Shown here: piece by piece, positions 35,354 to 46,170 of the stretch
Position numbering within the stretch: position 1 is the first letter of the stretch
Layout of the letters: every line of letters begins with the position of its first letter
NCBI GenBank assembly: GCA_018141785.1
Contig: CP073341.1
Coordinates: forward strand, 2,217,422 to 2,281,421
Length of the DNA: 64,000 bases
Source of the DNA: Candidatus Paraprochloron terpiosi LD05
GTDB lineage: Bacteria > Cyanobacteriota > Cyanobacteriia > Cyanobacteriales > Prochloraceae
Direction: 5' to 3'
Translations under genes and position numbers: made by a program
Notes under the pieces: generated by a model
Databases searched by the model: none
What the model saw: the letters and a program-made list of their open reading frames with translations, nothing else
What the model was told of the DNA's origin: nothing

Positions 35354-37021
35354 TTATACCTGTAAGGCACTCAGAGCAACATTAAATAAGTTTTGAGGTC
35401 CGAAGTCGTCTTTTACTAAAGTCCAAAGACGTTGCACTTCTTCTGTATGGAGTCTATCATCCTCAATTAATGCTAAAATTACTTGACGGCGCAAATATTC
35501 ACCTTCTTTAGAGAGGAGATATTGAAAACCCAACTGAGCAGTAGGTAAGATATTGAAGCCAGACTCTGAACGGGCGATGGCAATCATGTTTTCTAAGCGC
35601 TGCCATTGGAATTTGCCCTCCTTAAATAACACCTCTAGCAAACGACGTCGCATTTGTTCTGACTCCCCGGTTAACAGACGACGGGATACATAGGGATAGG
35701 CAATTTCGACGATTTTGAAGTTGGGATTGAGACTTAAGGCTAATCCTTCTTGGGTGACTAAAGAACGGATAATCAGGGCAAATTTAGCGGGTACCCGGAA
35801 AGGATATTCATACATTAACCCGGAAAAGCGCTCGGTAATAGTTTTGAAGTTGAAGTCTCCGACGCTTTCGTTGATAGCATTGCCCAATACTTCTTCCAAA
35901 GCGGGAATAATGGGTGTAATATCTGTATCGGGGGTTAAAAAGCCCAGTTTGACAAAATCATGTGCTAAAGCTGAATAATCCTTATTAATGAGCTGTACCA
36001 CGGAGTCTACCAGAGTTTCTTTCGTATCTTCCTCCAGTTTATCCATCATTCCGAAGTCTATATAAGCCATCCGTCCGTCAGGAGTGGCGAAGAGGTTCCC
36101 AGGGTGAGGATCCGCGTGGAAAAACCCATGTTCTAAGAGTTGGCGCAATCCTGAGGTGACCCCGATCCTTATAATTGCATTTGGCTCTACCCCTGCGGCT
36201 TTGATATTTTTTGTATCCGTCAGTTTGAAACCGTTAATCCACTCCAAAGTGAGGACGCGATGACTGGTGTATTCCCAGTAAATGCGGGGAACTTTAACTT
36301 CAGGGTCGTTTTGGAAATTAGCAGCAAATCTTTCGGCGTTTTCTGCTTCCTGGAGATAGTCGATTTCTTCAAATAACTTAGTTCCAAACTCGTCCACAAT
36401 GAGGGTGAGGTCGTGACCTAAGTTTAGGGGGAGGAAGTTCCAGAATAATTTGGCACCCCAGCGCATTAAATAGAGATCCAGGGTGAGAATAGGGCGCAAA
36501 TGAGGACGCTGTATCTTCACCGCGACTTCTTCTCCCGTATGGAGCACAGCCCGGTAGACTTGACCGAGACTAGCAGCAGCTACTGGTTGAGGGGAAATTT
36601 GCTTATAAATGGAGTCGTGGGGACGGTTTAAGTCCGTTTCCAGAATAGCAAAGGCGGTAACTCTATCGAAAGGAGGTAATTGATCTTGGAGTTTAATCAG
36701 TTCGGACAGGAAGTCCTGGGGAATTAGGTCAGGTCTGGTGGAGAGAGCCTGTCCTACTTTGATAAAGGTAGGTCCAAGACGAGTGAGGATTTCTCGTAGT
36801 TTCCTAGCCCTTTGGAATTTAACGAGATTACTTTGGTTTCGCCATTTGTCCCACAGTAGGTGGAGTATAAAGGTGGTAAAGTACCAGAGGATGGTCAAGG
36901 TTCGCCAGATTACTTGCCAAAGTCGTCCGCGATAGTAACGGGCGATAGCTTCTGGATCGTAGCGTCTGAAACCCATTGGGTTGGGGAACTGGTCTGAATA
37001 CACCGTTGAATGCTGACTCAC
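35354..37021 (-). CDS. ABC1/UbiB-family atypical kinase
   Basis: A 555-aa AarF/UbiB/ADCK protein, with the family KxGQ motif (FIKVGQALSTRPDL), the ATP-site VAVKIQRPHL, the catalytic-loop GFFHADPHPGNLF and the metal-binding YIDFGMM. These proteins support quinone or prenyl-lipid metabolism (ubiquinone in E. coli; plastoquinone and tocopherol in plastids). An N-terminal hydrophobic stretch (ILWYFTTFILHLLW) suggests membrane association. Start ATG at 37021. Confidence 0.93.
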   Translation of the reverse strand: MSQHSTVYSDQFPNPMGFRRYDPEAIARYYRGRLWQVIWRTLTILWYFTTFILHLLWDKWRNQSNLVKFQRARKLREILTRLGPTFIKVGQALSTRPDLIPQDFLSELIKLQDQLPPFDRVTAFAILETDLNRPHDSIYKQISPQPVAAASLGQVYRAVLHTGEEVAVKIQRPHLRPILTLDLYLMRWGAKLFWNFLPLNLGHDLTLIVDEFGTKLFEEIDYLQEAENAERFAANFQNDPEVKVPRIYWEYTSHRVLTLEWINGFKLTDTKNIKAAGVEPNAIIRIGVTSGLRQLLEHGFFHADPHPGNLFATPDGRMAYIDFGMMDKLEEDTKETLVDSVVQLINKDYSALAHDFVKLGFLTPDTDITPIIPALEEVLGNAINESVGDFNFKTITERFSGLMYEYPFRVPAKFALIIRSLVTQEGLALSLNPNFKIVEIAYPYVSRRLLTGESEQMRRRLLEVLFKEGKFQWQRLENMIAIARSESGFNILPTAQLGFQYLLSKEGEYLRRQVILALIEDDRLHTEEVQRLWTLVKDDFGPQNLFNVALSALQV

Positions 37022-37108
37022 TCTTTTTTGCTGCTTTTAAATTAAGCGCTGTATACAAAAATACACATTCCTTGATGTTATACTCTCCAATAGGGAAATG
37101 GCAACCCC

Positions 37109-37438
37109 CTACTCTTCGTAGAGCATGCTTTCTAGGCACTCAAAGCCCACTTCCTGAAAATTATCCACTACTTCTGGTTCGTTTTCGTCCGCTTGTTGGC
37201 GGAGTTGGGCAAACTGGTCTACGGTATATTGGGTTTGAAACTTAGCGATGGTGCAGCTACATAACTCTGGTGCCATTTCTGGGGGTAAACCTCTGGTGGT
37301 TGCGCTTTTCGTACAGTTATTCATGTAGTCGGCGACGAATTCTTGGGGGTATTGGTTTGGTTCTGTTTCAGCCAATATTGAGGTAAGTCCTAAGATGGTG
37401 GGTAATAAGAGGGTTGTTAAGAGGAATGTTGTTTTCAT
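37109..37438 (-). CDS. Small exported cysteine protein
   Basis: A 109-aa protein with a signal peptide (MKTTFLLTTLLLPTILGLTS, cleavage near LAET) and four Cys in the mature part (NNCTKSA, LCSCTIAKF, GFECLES). This spacing resembles small periplasmic cyanobacterial proteins of unknown function with disulfide bonds. It lies alone between ubiB and cbiET. Confidence 0.75.
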   Translation of the reverse strand: MKTTFLLTTLLLPTILGLTSILAETEPNQYPQEFVADYMNNCTKSATTRGLPPEMAPELCSCTIAKFQTQYTVDQFAQLRQQADENEPEVVDNFQEVGFECLESMLYEE

Positions 37439-37506
37439 TTTGTTAGTTTATCATGTCGATTATTCTTGACCCCCTGTTAGGGAGAAAAGTTCCAATTCAG
37501 CTGACA

Positions 37507-38739
37507 TCAAGATTTAGTTACTGTTAAAATCGTCACGGGATTCAGAGGTGTAAAACGAGTCAAATCCGCCACTGGCACGGAACGAGAAACATTCACTTGG
37601 GAGATGCGATAATGCCACCCCCTGTTTTTAAACCAACTCAAGCTTGTGTACAAATGCTCCACAGTAGCCAAAGCCAAAACCATCACCCCTCCAGGCAAAA
37701 GTTTCACAGCGCAACTAGGTATAATATCCTCCATATTCCCCCCACTGCCGCCAATAAAAATCCGCTCTGGTGGAGGTAAGGTAGATAATATTCCCGGGGC
37801 AGTACCTCTAACCGCCACCACATTACTAATCTGGAAGCGCCGAGCATTTTCCTGAATCAAATTAATCCCCATGGCGGTTTTCTCAATGGCATGTACCCTG
37901 GATCCAGGACACAAACGGGCAATTTCAATGGAGACAGAACCAGTCCCCGCTCCCACATCCCACACCACCTGATCCTCCTGCAAAGCTAAGTCCCCCAGCA
38001 CCTGCAAACGTACCTCCCGCTTAGTCATCAATCCCGGGCGATCTTCAAAACTCAAAAAGAGGCGATCTGGCAATCCCAACAAAGGCAAACGATTCAAGTC
38101 CAGCTTCTGTGCTTTCTCCTGCTGCAGCACAATCAATATATTTAAAGCAGAAAACTCCTGATCGAGTAATTCTTCGATTTCCTCACCACTAAAACGAGAA
38201 ACTCGTTCCGTCTTGCCCCCCAAATTTTCGCAGACCCAAAAATCGTAGGGAGTGGGTAAATCTAAAGCCGCGCAATGAAGGGCAATCATCCCTGGTGTAT
38301 AGGTAGTATCCGTCAACATGGCAATCTTGGACGCCCCCTGCAATAACAAAGGGGTTAACACATCCATTCCCCGTCCGTGGAGGCTAACTACCTCTGCATC
38401 CTGCCAAGGTACCTTCACCCGATTAAAAGCCAATTGTACCGAACTGAGATGGGGATGAAAGCGCAATTTATCCTCTGGCAATTGCTTGAGCAGCAACCGT
38501 CCCCAACCGAAAAAGAGAGGGTCACCGCTAACCAAAACTACAACCTTTTCATCCATGCGGCGGCCTATAGTATCCATTGCTTGCTGCAAATCACCCAACA
38601 CCAGGCGTTCGCTCCTGGTACGAAAATAACTGAGGTGGCGCTTGCTCCCTACCAAAAGATTCGCCCCCTCCACTAACTGTCGTACTTTCGTCGTCAGCCC
38701 CGCCGCTCCATCTAAACCGATACCGACAACTTCAATCAT
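37507..38739 (-). CDS. cobL: Precorrin-6Y C5,15-methyltransferase (decarboxylating), CbiE-CbiT fusion
   Basis: A 410-aa bifunctional cobalamin-pathway enzyme. Residues 1-200 are the CbiE methylase (MIEVVGIGLDGAAGLT, VLVSGDPLFFGWGRLL), residues 210-410 the CbiT methylase/decarboxylase with the SAM motif VVWDVGAGTGSVSIEIARL and RIFIGGSGGNM. It methylates C5 and C15 and removes the acetate carboxyl of precorrin-6Y. It is divergent from hisA by about 50 bp. The chelatase-like cobN is 10 kb away. Confidence 0.95.
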   Translation of the reverse strand: MIEVVGIGLDGAAGLTTKVRQLVEGANLLVGSKRHLSYFRTRSERLVLGDLQQAMDTIGRRMDEKVVVLVSGDPLFFGWGRLLLKQLPEDKLRFHPHLSSVQLAFNRVKVPWQDAEVVSLHGRGMDVLTPLLLQGASKIAMLTDTTYTPGMIALHCAALDLPTPYDFWVCENLGGKTERVSRFSGEEIEELLDQEFSALNILIVLQQEKAQKLDLNRLPLLGLPDRLFLSFEDRPGLMTKREVRLQVLGDLALQEDQVVWDVGAGTGSVSIEIARLCPGSRVHAIEKTAMGINLIQENARRFQISNVVAVRGTAPGILSTLPPPERIFIGGSGGNMEDIIPSCAVKLLPGGVMVLALATVEHLYTSLSWFKNRGWHYRISQVNVSRSVPVADLTRFTPLNPVTILTVTKS

Positions 38740-38792
38740 TTATTAGACTATTAATCTCGAGATGATATTATCAAAGGGAAAAAGGAAAGTAA

Positions 38793-39566
38793 ATGGATGT
38801 AATTCCAGCGATCGACTTACTGGCAGGGAAATGTGTGCGGTTGTACCAAGGAGACTATGAGCAATCCCAGGTATTTAGCGACAACCCGGTTACCATCGCA
38901 AGACAATGGGAAGAACAGGGAGCAACCAGACTCCACCTAGTTGATTTAGATGGAGCCAAAGAAGGAAAGCCAGTTAACTTAGAAGCAATAGAAGCCATTG
39001 TACGGGCAGTCTCTATCCCAGTGCAGGTGGGAGGAGGATTGCGCCATCGCCTCAGTATCGCCCAAATCCTCCATCTCGGGGTCCAACGAGCCATTGTGGG
39101 TACAATAGCTGTAGAACAACCAGAACTGGTAGGAGAACTATGTCTTGAGTTTCCCGGACAAATTCTGGTGGGTATCGACGCTCGCAATGGGAAAGTAGCA
39201 ACGAGGGGTTGGTTGGAAACATCTCAAGTAACTGCCGTCGAACTAGCTCAAAAGATGGCAGCATTGGGAGCAGCAGGGATTATCTACACTGACATTCATC
39301 GGGATGGCACTCTCAGCGGACCCAACCGGTCAGCACTCCGGGAAATAGCGACACAGATTGAAATTCCTGTGATTGCTTCCGGTGGTGTTTCCTCCCTGAC
39401 AGACTTATTGAGTCTGCTGGCGTTAGAACCTATAGGGGTAGAGGGTGTAATTATTGGTCGCGCCATTTATACTGGAGATGTTGACCTAACAGAAGCGATC
39501 CAAGCAATAGGTCCGGGTCGTCTCCAAGATGTTCCCCCAAATCTAGGTTCCTCTACCTTCGCGTGA
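38793..39566 (+). CDS. hisA: ProFAR isomerase (phosphoribosylformimino-AICAR isomerase)
   Basis: The 257-aa TIM barrel catalyses the fourth step of histidine synthesis. Seen directly: the catalytic Asp in [17 protein letters not shown], the first phosphate site VGGGLRHR, the second catalytic Asp in [16 protein letters not shown] and the second phosphate site [11 protein letters not shown]. Start ATG at 38793 with GGAAAG nearby. Confidence 0.97.
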   Translation: MDVIPAIDLLAGKCVRLYQGDYEQSQVFSDNPVTIARQWEEQGATRLHLVDLDGAKEGKPVNLEAIEAIVRAVSIPVQVGGGLRHRLSIAQILHLGVQRAIVGTIAVEQPELVGELCLEFPGQILVGIDARNGKVATRGWLETSQVTAVELAQKMAALGAAGIIYTDIHRDGTLSGPNRSALREIATQIEIPVIASGGVSSLTDLLSLLALEPIGVEGVIIGRAIYTGDVDLTEAIQAIGPGRLQDVPPNLGSSTFA

Positions 39567-39669
39567 CATCCTCCCGACTCTCACCCCTGAGATTGGGTAT
39601 TCCTGCCCCACGCCATGTCCTACCATTTTGTGCTCTAATTTATGGAGAATAATCTAGCCGAGAAATTGC

Positions 39670-39936
39670 ATGATGATTGCTAATTTCCACACTGCTTTAG
39701 ATGCTCGTTATGCTATTAGTGATGGGGTAATTTATGCAGCCTTTATTCATCCCCTCTCTTCCCTAGCTAGAAGAAAGAGATTTACGCAGTGCTATTCGTC
39801 AAGTAGCTAATCTAGCCACAACCTTCGGAACTAGTTATTCTAGCGGTGGATTATTATTCAATCCAGGAAGTCAGCCGTGCAGGGTTAGACCACCCAATTC
39901 AGAGAGCATTAATTATTTCTGAACTTTTTGAAGTAT
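39670..39936 (+). pseudogene. Fragmented gene of unknown function
   Basis: An ATG-started frame (IANFHTALDARYAISDGVIY) runs 40 codons and then shifts to a second frame (LEERDLRSAIRQVANLATTF, SYSSGGLLFNPG) before stopping. Both parts look like ordinary cyanobacterial coding sequence, so this is a gene decayed by at least one indel. I do not recognise it. The rest of the 39567-39948 gap is featureless. Confidence 0.5.
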
Positions 39937-40627
39937 AATTGATACTTATCAGACTTTATTTGGGGTTAATTGCCAAGAGGAATCCTCCAATATTTCTAAG
40001 ACCATTGTGTGATATTTTTTGAGAGTAGGACGACGGGCCCACACTGATGAAAGTTGTTGATTTTTGTTGCAAGTGACGATAAAGACCTTCTTCGTTTTTC
40101 ACGTCTAAAGCACTGGTAGTCTCATCGAGAATAGCATAGTTGGGTTGGTTAATCAAAATCCGGGCAAAAGCCACCCGCTGTTGTTCCCCTAAAGACAGTA
40201 CATCAGCCCAATCTTTTTCTACATCTAAACCCCCAAACCTATCAGCTAAATCAGGGAGATTAACCTGTTGCAATACTGCTTCCAGTTCTTCATCCCTAAG
40301 ATTTAGATTCCCATTGGGGTAGAGTAGCTGACGGCGAAGAGTACCCAAAATCATATAGGGACGTTGAGGTAAAAAGAGCATTTCTGCTAATTTGGGACGG
40401 TAAATAGCCCCAGTCCCGGAATTCCATAAACCAGCGATCGCCCTCAAGAGAGAACTTTTCCCACAACCACTCGCTCCCATAATGAGCAGTCCTTCTCCTG
40501 GTTGGAGTGTGCGGCTCGTTTCCTGTGAAGGTCGCGGCGTAAGCCAAACATAAGCAGGAACAAGGTTTCCGGGACAACGTCCCCGATAATCTAAGCCACC
40601 GAAAGGGGCTGAAAACGGATAAACGTT

Positions 40628-40652
40628 CCCCCGCCATCCGCGATGCCGGGGG
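40628..40652. repeat. Palindromic cassette, family 1 variant (intron B, domain I)
   Basis: 25 nt, CCCCCGCCAT CCGCG ATGCCGGGGG. In intron A the same spot reads TCCTACCTAGGA. Confidence 0.88.
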
Positions 40653-41085
40653 TTACCGAACCTTGATAACTGAATGAACTATGAGAGTGAGGACACAGTC
40701 AGAAATTGTGCAACCAAGCCTCTCCCATGAAGGAATCATGTGAATCCCCACCTGTCCACTGTGAGGTTAATCACCAGGCAGAAGCTGGAAACAGGGCGGA
40801 ACCGGAGCTATCGAGCGGTTCGATGGTAACGCCGCCAACAGGGAGAACACCGGGATAACTTAATGTGAATCATCTACGAGAAGACCTAACCAGGGACACT
40901 GCCAAGCCGCGCATTGCAGAAGAGACACCGAAAGAAACTCGTAAGGCCAAACTCCTGACACTTACATTCCTGAGTTGGTGATGGGTCAAACGATGAGTTC
41001 CCAAGGGTTCGTAACAATAGTTCATTCCCAACGAGTAAAAACTCGCTCAACTTCCACGGAAACAGGGGTTCCAAACCCAACAATG

Positions 41086-41115
41086 CCTGCTCAGGCGCGG
41101 CTGCGCAGGAGCAGG
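41086..41115. repeat. Palindromic cassette, family 2 (intron B)
   Basis: 30 nt, CCTGCTCAGGCGCGG CTGCGCAGGAGCAGG, identical to 34056-34085. Intron A has ACATGTAATGT and intron C ACATGTGAGGT at this place. Confidence 0.9.
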
Positions 41116-41240
41116 AGTGGTGGGGTCGCCTGATTAACGGCCTATCGGAAAAGCGAGGGTAAGAGAGGGCGTAACTGCCCGATGGTTTCTACAGAGAAGA
41201 TACCCAACGTAATTATCAGAGCGACTAACGAGGTCAAATT

Positions 41241-42978
41241 GTGAATATCACTAACCCGACTTCAACCGAATACCGCAGCCTAAAAGCCTTGAGGCTCCAC
41301 TTAGCAGTTCTGCTAATGGCGGGGAAGATAGGTCGAAGGGCTGACGATGTCTGGAAAGACCTGCCATGGAAGCGATTCCGAGGTCAGGTGTTTCGGTTAC
41401 AGCGGAGTATCTTTAAAGCGCAAAAAGAACGGTCAAAAGCCAAGGTCAAACGTTTACAACAGCTTCTACTTCGGAGTCGTGCAGCCCAAGCTCTGGCCGT
41501 CAAACAAGTAACACAGCTGAACACAGGGCGTAAGTCCCCGGAGTTGATGGCAAAACCGCACTCTCTACCAGAGAGCGTCTAGTGTTGTGTCAAAGGCTGA
41601 ACAAGCACTGGTACCACTGGAAACACCAACAACTGAGAAGGGTAAATATCCCGAAGCCAAATGGCAAAACTCGTGGATTAGGCATCCCTACAATGGCCGA
41701 CCGGGCGTGGCAGGCACTACTAAAGTTAGCAGCCGAGCCCGCCTACGAAGCAACTGCCGGAGAAAGGAGCTACGGCTTCCGACCCGGACGCTGTACTGCG
41801 GACGCACAAATACTGATTTTCAATAATCTCAGCAGCCATACTAACGGTAAGGATAAGCTAATTTTGGAAACAGACATTAGCAAATGCTTTGACGAAATAG
41901 ACCATCAAGTCATGTTAAACGGAGTAGTCTTACCCAAGGAAGCGCTTAAAGGATTAAGGAAAGCGGTGAAAGCAGGTGTCCGTGGTGAATATCCCGACCG
42001 TATTAAGGGCACGCCCCAAGGCGGGGTTATCTCACCCCTACTGGCCAATATCGCCCTAGATGGATTTGAAAACCTAGGGTCTGACCAATGGAAGAGAAGA
42101 CGGTCAAGGCCGCTAATAAGGGGTATTCGTTACGCGGATGACGCGGTCTTTATCTGTAAACCCGAAGCTGATACCAAGAGGCTACGGGAAGATATCGACG
42201 AATTCTTAAAGTCCAGAGGGTTACAAATTAACGAAACTAAGACTAAGGTGAGTAAAGCTACGGAAGGATTCGATTTCCTGGGGTGGCGCTTTCGTGTCAA
42301 TTCCCGTGGAGTCTTCAAATCCACACCGAGTTGGGAGAATTATGCAGACATCAAGGCCAAGGTAAAAGCTACTTGGAGAAATGGCGCAACCACGGAGGCT
42401 CGCCTGAAAAGGATAGAGTCACAAATCCGAGGTTGGAGGCAATATCACAAAAACTGCGACATGAGCAAGCACTCGCTATGGTCGCTCAATCACTGGGTAT
42501 GGCGTAAGCTGAGGGTGGAAAAACGCAGGAAGGCAATTAAGGAAGCGGAGAAAGCAAGACGTCTGGCTATCAAGGGTAAACCCTTAGGAGCGGCTAAGCG
42601 CCAGCTCACATCAGAGCAGATTAAGAAAGCTTTCCCAACAGTTCCCTGGAAAGTCAATGACCACGCGATGGTCAAAGGTGATGCCTCACCCTACAATGGG
42701 AACATTCCCCCCGGCATTGATTAATGGCGGGGGTCGGTCGAAATTCCAAATTATATAGTGGGCCAACCGCTGAAGCAATTAAGCGACAGAAGGGTAAGTG
42801 TTCGCATTGCAACCGTAAGTTCATGGAGATGGATGGTGTCGTGGAGTTGCACCACATTGACGGCAACCACAACAACTGGTTTCGCTTGAATCTGGTTGCT
42901 CTCCATCGGGAATGTCACCAAGAAGTGCATAGTAAGCGTATCAAGGACGGACTCGACAAGCGCGCCATAAAGGCATAG
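41241..42978 (+). pseudogene. ltrA: Intron B maturase/reverse transcriptase, broken
   Basis: The N-terminal piece (GTG at 41241, NITNPTSTEYRSLKALRLHL) shifts frame at AAGTCCCCGGAGTT near 41535, the same defect as in intron A. The central piece 41582-42724 holds the reverse transcriptase (GTPQGGVISPLLANI, RYADDAVF) and domain X (DFLGWRFRVNSRGVFKS). The frame is then cut at 42708-42733 by the family 1 palindrome; the HNH part (CSHCNRKF...ELHHIDGNHNN) follows from 42724 in another frame. Confidence 0.92.
42708..42733. repeat. Palindromic cassette, family 1 (intron B, inside maturase)
   Basis: 26 nt, CCCCCGGCAT TGATTA ATGGCGGGGG, reverse complement of the intron D copies. Sister introns have TCCTATTGGG here; the swap introduces a stop. 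Confidence 0.93.
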
Positions 42979-44406
42979 AAGCATCTGAGCTGTATGAGGT
43001 GAAAGTCTCACGTACAGTTCGTAGGAGAGGGGCGAGGTGGCAACATCTCCCTCGACTCTAATTCTAGGGAAATATCCCGAAATAAAGTTCTTTGATAGTT
43101 AGGAGTCTGTAAAGTTAGCCACAAGCCAAGCTAAACGACCGTTTTCCACAGTATCAATCTTCTCCCGTTCCCCTGATACCCCAGGAACTTGCTCCCTTTC
43201 TGCTTCCAGATATTCGTGGAAGTCGTATAAGCGATTAATTCCCGCAGCAAAGTTAGCCAGAGATTGGAAGCGATCCACAATAATATTCAGAGAGCGAAAG
43301 ATAGTAAAAAACGCACCCCCAGCTTCCGTTACTATCCCCACTTCCAACTCCCCATTAAAAATTCTCGGTGCGAGAACTACCTGAGGAATGATATAAATGA
43401 TAAACTCATAACCATTGGCGAACAAGCCCAAATATAGCTCTTGCCACAGTATCAGGAGATTAAAATTGTCGTATGCTTTATCGAATTGTTGCTTTACTTG
43501 ATTATATTCTCGTTCTTCCCCACGATAAAAAGCGATGGACTCAGCATTTTCCCGAATGCGCACGAGAGCGAAACGGAAATTAGCTTCTCTTTTCAGTTGC
43601 TCAAAATTAAGCTTAACGAGAATTCTCCCAAAAATCCCAGTAGTAACGACATTACCGAATAAGGCGTAAATTATCAAACACATTACCAAAGGTTTAGAGA
43701 TACCCCAAAGAACACCGCTAAAAGCAACGATTTGGAAAATGGAGACGATAATAACGAGCAAAAATCGGAGGGACTCCTGGGTAAAGCTTCTGATATCCTC
43801 CGAAATACGCTGATCTGGGTTATCCAATTCTGTATTGGAGTTCCCGATGTTATAGAAAGCTCTTCCTTGAAAATAGTTACCGAGAAAGTTATCCGTCAAC
43901 CACCTTCGCCAATAAACTCCCAATTTCTCGCGAAAGTAGCTATAACCAGCAAAAAGGGGAACGTAGACAATCAAAACTCCTAAGAATATCCGCACCGCAG
44001 CCCAAAATCTATCGGCATCTTTGTCCGCAAGGGAGGAAATTAAAACACCTTGCTGTTGGTTTAAACTTACTCTCAGGAAAGTATAAGCTAATAATAAGCA
44101 CCCGAGAAGTGCTAACAGAGCAATGGCACCCCGTTTTTCTTCTCCGAACCAATAAAGTTTGGCGATCGCCCAAAACCGCTTGAACAATTTCAGGTTAAAT
44201 CGCGACCTTTTCCCCTTTGTCACTACAAACTTTCTCCTTTCATTGCCATTATACAGCCTTTAACCTAGCCTTTGCGTTTTTCTAGTGCAAAAGCAGATAC
44301 AATGGCTTAAATAACGGTAGAGGGAGGGCACAAGGCTTGCGCCCCGGCGGCGGAATAAGCCAAGCTGGTCAACTGTCATGGTACATGTTATATAGGTCGC
44401 GATTCA

Positions 44407-45384
44407 ATGTCTTTTTTCACCCTGTTCTTCAGCCTGTTAGTGGAGGCAATGCCTTTCTTATTGCTGGGAGTTTTCCTCTCTAGCGTCTTACTCTTACTGA
44501 TAGACGAAGGTAAACTCATTGCTAAGTTGCCCCGCAATCCTATCTTGGGGGCCATAATAGGCAGTTGCTTCGGATTTTTATTCCCCGTCTGCGAGTGTGG
44601 TAACGTTCCCGTGGCGCGGCGATTGTTGCTTCAAGGTGTGCCCACTTCCAGTGCAGTGGGCTTTTTACTCGCTGCACCCACAATTAATCCCATTGTGATT
44701 TGGTCAACTTGGGTTGCTTTTCCCAATCAGAAGGAAATTGTCCTGCTACGGATTCTCTTTTCCATGGCGATCGCAATAATTATCGGCTGCGTCTTCAGCG
44801 TACAACAAAACCCCCAACCTTTACTGCAAAAAATGTTATCGAAACGGCTGAGAGTACCACAACAGCTAGAACAGAAAGGAATACCGACTTTACTCCGTGG
44901 GGGTACATTTATACTTTCTGGAGAAGGTAGCCCCGTAGCCATGACAGAAATAATCCCCCCAACCCCTCGCTCTAAGGGTATGAGTCTAGGGGGACAGTTT
45001 GTGTCCAATATCGCCCAGGAGTTGAGGGAGTTAGGGGGTATGCTGGTGATAGGTAGCGCCGTAGCAGCCTTCATTCAGGTATTCGTCCCCCGAGAAATCA
45101 TCCTCAGCGTCGCCCAAGGTACCATCGGTTCTATTCTCGCTATGATGCTCTTAGCAGCCCTGGTGTCCATTTGTTCCACTGTGGATTCCTTTTTTGCCCT
45201 TTCCTTTGCTTCTACCTTTACTACTGGCTCCTTGCTCGCATTTCTGGTGTTTGGACCCATAATCGATATTAAGGCAATAGGCTTAATGCTCTCGATTTTT
45301 CGACCGCGAGTCATTCTCTATTTGTTTGCCTTGGCAGCTCAGTTAACTTTCATCTTCGCTCTTGGCTATAGTTATTTTGGGTAG
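44407..45384 (+). CDS. Permease of the DUF318/UPF0718 (YraQ-like) family
   Basis: A 325-aa integral membrane protein with eight or so helices and two conserved cysteine motifs, FPVCECGNVPVARRLL and LVSICSTVDSFFALS, typical of the YraQ/SO_0444-like permeases thought to move metal ions or small oxyanions. The next gene (TIGR03943 type) is its normal partner. Start ATG at 44407. The spacer 44224-44406 contains no gene; no riboswitch was recognised in it. Confidence 0.9.
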   Translation: MSFFTLFFSLLVEAMPFLLLGVFLSSVLLLLIDEGKLIAKLPRNPILGAIIGSCFGFLFPVCECGNVPVARRLLLQGVPTSSAVGFLLAAPTINPIVIWSTWVAFPNQKEIVLLRILFSMAIAIIIGCVFSVQQNPQPLLQKMLSKRLRVPQQLEQKGIPTLLRGGTFILSGEGSPVAMTEIIPPTPRSKGMSLGGQFVSNIAQELRELGGMLVIGSAVAAFIQVFVPREIILSVAQGTIGSILAMMLLAALVSICSTVDSFFALSFASTFTTGSLLAFLVFGPIIDIKAIGLMLSIFRPRVILYLFALAAQLTFIFALGYSYFG

Positions 45385-45388
45385 TAAT

Positions 45389-46168
45389 ATGAAGAATAGG
45401 CAAAACTTGCTACCAGTGTTAGATGGGATGGCCATTTTAGCTTGGGGCATCTTGTTGCTCAAATATTCCCTCTCTGGTCAGTTAAAGTTATTAATCCATC
45501 CCAATTATTTTTGGCTGGTGTATGTAACAGGTGTAGTCTTGTTATTGCTGGGAGGTGTGAAAATTGGGCAGTTGGTAGGAGCAAAGGGTAAGAGGGTTTC
45601 TCAGTTTCAGGAAAAGCACTTAACCTTATTTCCTCCTGGTTATAGTAGCGGTTTGCTGGTGGGAACGGCGATTTTGGGCTTGGTTATGACCCCTTCCGTG
45701 TTAAAGAGTGAAACAGCACTACAACGAGGGATAAGGGAATCTTTACCTTTAACTAGAGCACAACCTCAAGCATTTGGTAGTACCAGCAAACCGGAAGAGC
45801 GATCGCTCATAGACTGGATTCGTACCCTCAATGCTTATCCAGAACCGGACGCATATATAGGTGAGCCAGTAAAAGTAAAGGGTTTTGTTGTCCATTCACC
45901 TCAACTGCCGGATAATTATATTTTAGTTGCTCGTTTTGTGATTACTTGCTGTGCTGTAGATGCTTATCCAGTAGGTTTACCAGTCAAATTACAAGCTCAG
46001 GAGAGTCGTAGTACCTATCCCCCAGATACTTGGATCGAAGTTGAAGGAGAGATGATAAGTGAAACCTTACCCGACTATATGAAGGAAAGTGCTAACAAGC
46101 GACAACTGATAATTGATTCTCGAACCATTACCAGAATTGAAACTCCATCTGACCCTTATCATTATTAA
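45389..46168 (+). CDS. TIGR03943-family permease partner protein
   Basis: A 259-aa membrane-anchored protein; ATG at 45389 lies 4 bp after the permease stop. Two N-terminal helices (LDGMAILAWGILLLKYSL, WLVYVTGVVLLLLGGVKI), a third at GLLVGTAILGLVMTPSVL, and a soluble C-terminal domain with the family motif RFVITCCAVDAYPVGLPV. The CC pair is a likely metal ligand. It acts with the DUF318 permease as one transport system. Confidence 0.9.
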   Translation: MKNRQNLLPVLDGMAILAWGILLLKYSLSGQLKLLIHPNYFWLVYVTGVVLLLLGGVKIGQLVGAKGKRVSQFQEKHLTLFPPGYSSGLLVGTAILGLVMTPSVLKSETALQRGIRESLPLTRAQPQAFGSTSKPEERSLIDWIRTLNAYPEPDAYIGEPVKVKGFVVHSPQLPDNYILVARFVITCCAVDAYPVGLPVKLQAQESRSTYPPDTWIEVEGEMISETLPDYMKESANKRQLIIDSRTITRIETPSDPYHY

Positions 46169-46170
46169 CC

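Larger units (their letters stand above)
40509..43062 (+). mobile_element. Group II intron B, 2.55 kb, antisense in the ABC gene
   Basis: Starts GTGCGGCTCGTTTCCTGTG at 40509 and ends CTCGACTCTAAT at 43062. Domain V spans 42987-43020 (GAGCTGTATGAGGTGAAAGT ... GTACAGTTC). The flanking host sequence joins perfectly when the intron is removed, with no duplication or loss, as expected for retrohoming. It carries a broken maturase and cassettes at 40628-40652, 41086-41115 and 42708-42733. Confidence 0.94.
39948..44223 (-). pseudogene. ABC exporter (YddA/BacA type) split by intron B and frameshifted twice
   Basis: N-terminal half (43099-44223): ABC_membrane_2 domain with helices such as GAIALLALLGCLLLAYTFL and the conserved ENAESIAFYRGE. 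C-terminal half (39948-40508): ATPase with Walker A MGASGCGKSSLLRAIAG, signature LSLGEQQRVAFARIL and Walker B YAILDETTSALD. Removing the intron joins ISL-E and LQPGEG in frame. A shift near 43115 is needed to reach TLQTPNYQRTLFRD, and another near 40035 (one extra C) to reach RRPTLKKYH. The intron lies antisense, so it cannot be spliced from this gene's mRNA. Family members move B12, bleomycin or peptides. Confidence 0.88.

Noticed and set aside
40509..43062. Insertion sequence or retron in the ABC gene
   Set aside because: No terminal inverted repeats or target duplication; GTGCG start, domain V and LtrA remains identify a group II intron.
44224..44406. Possible cobalamin riboswitch before the permease operon
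   Set aside because: GC-rich pairing is present but the conserved B12-box sequence is not recognisable; the spacer before cobN shows none either.
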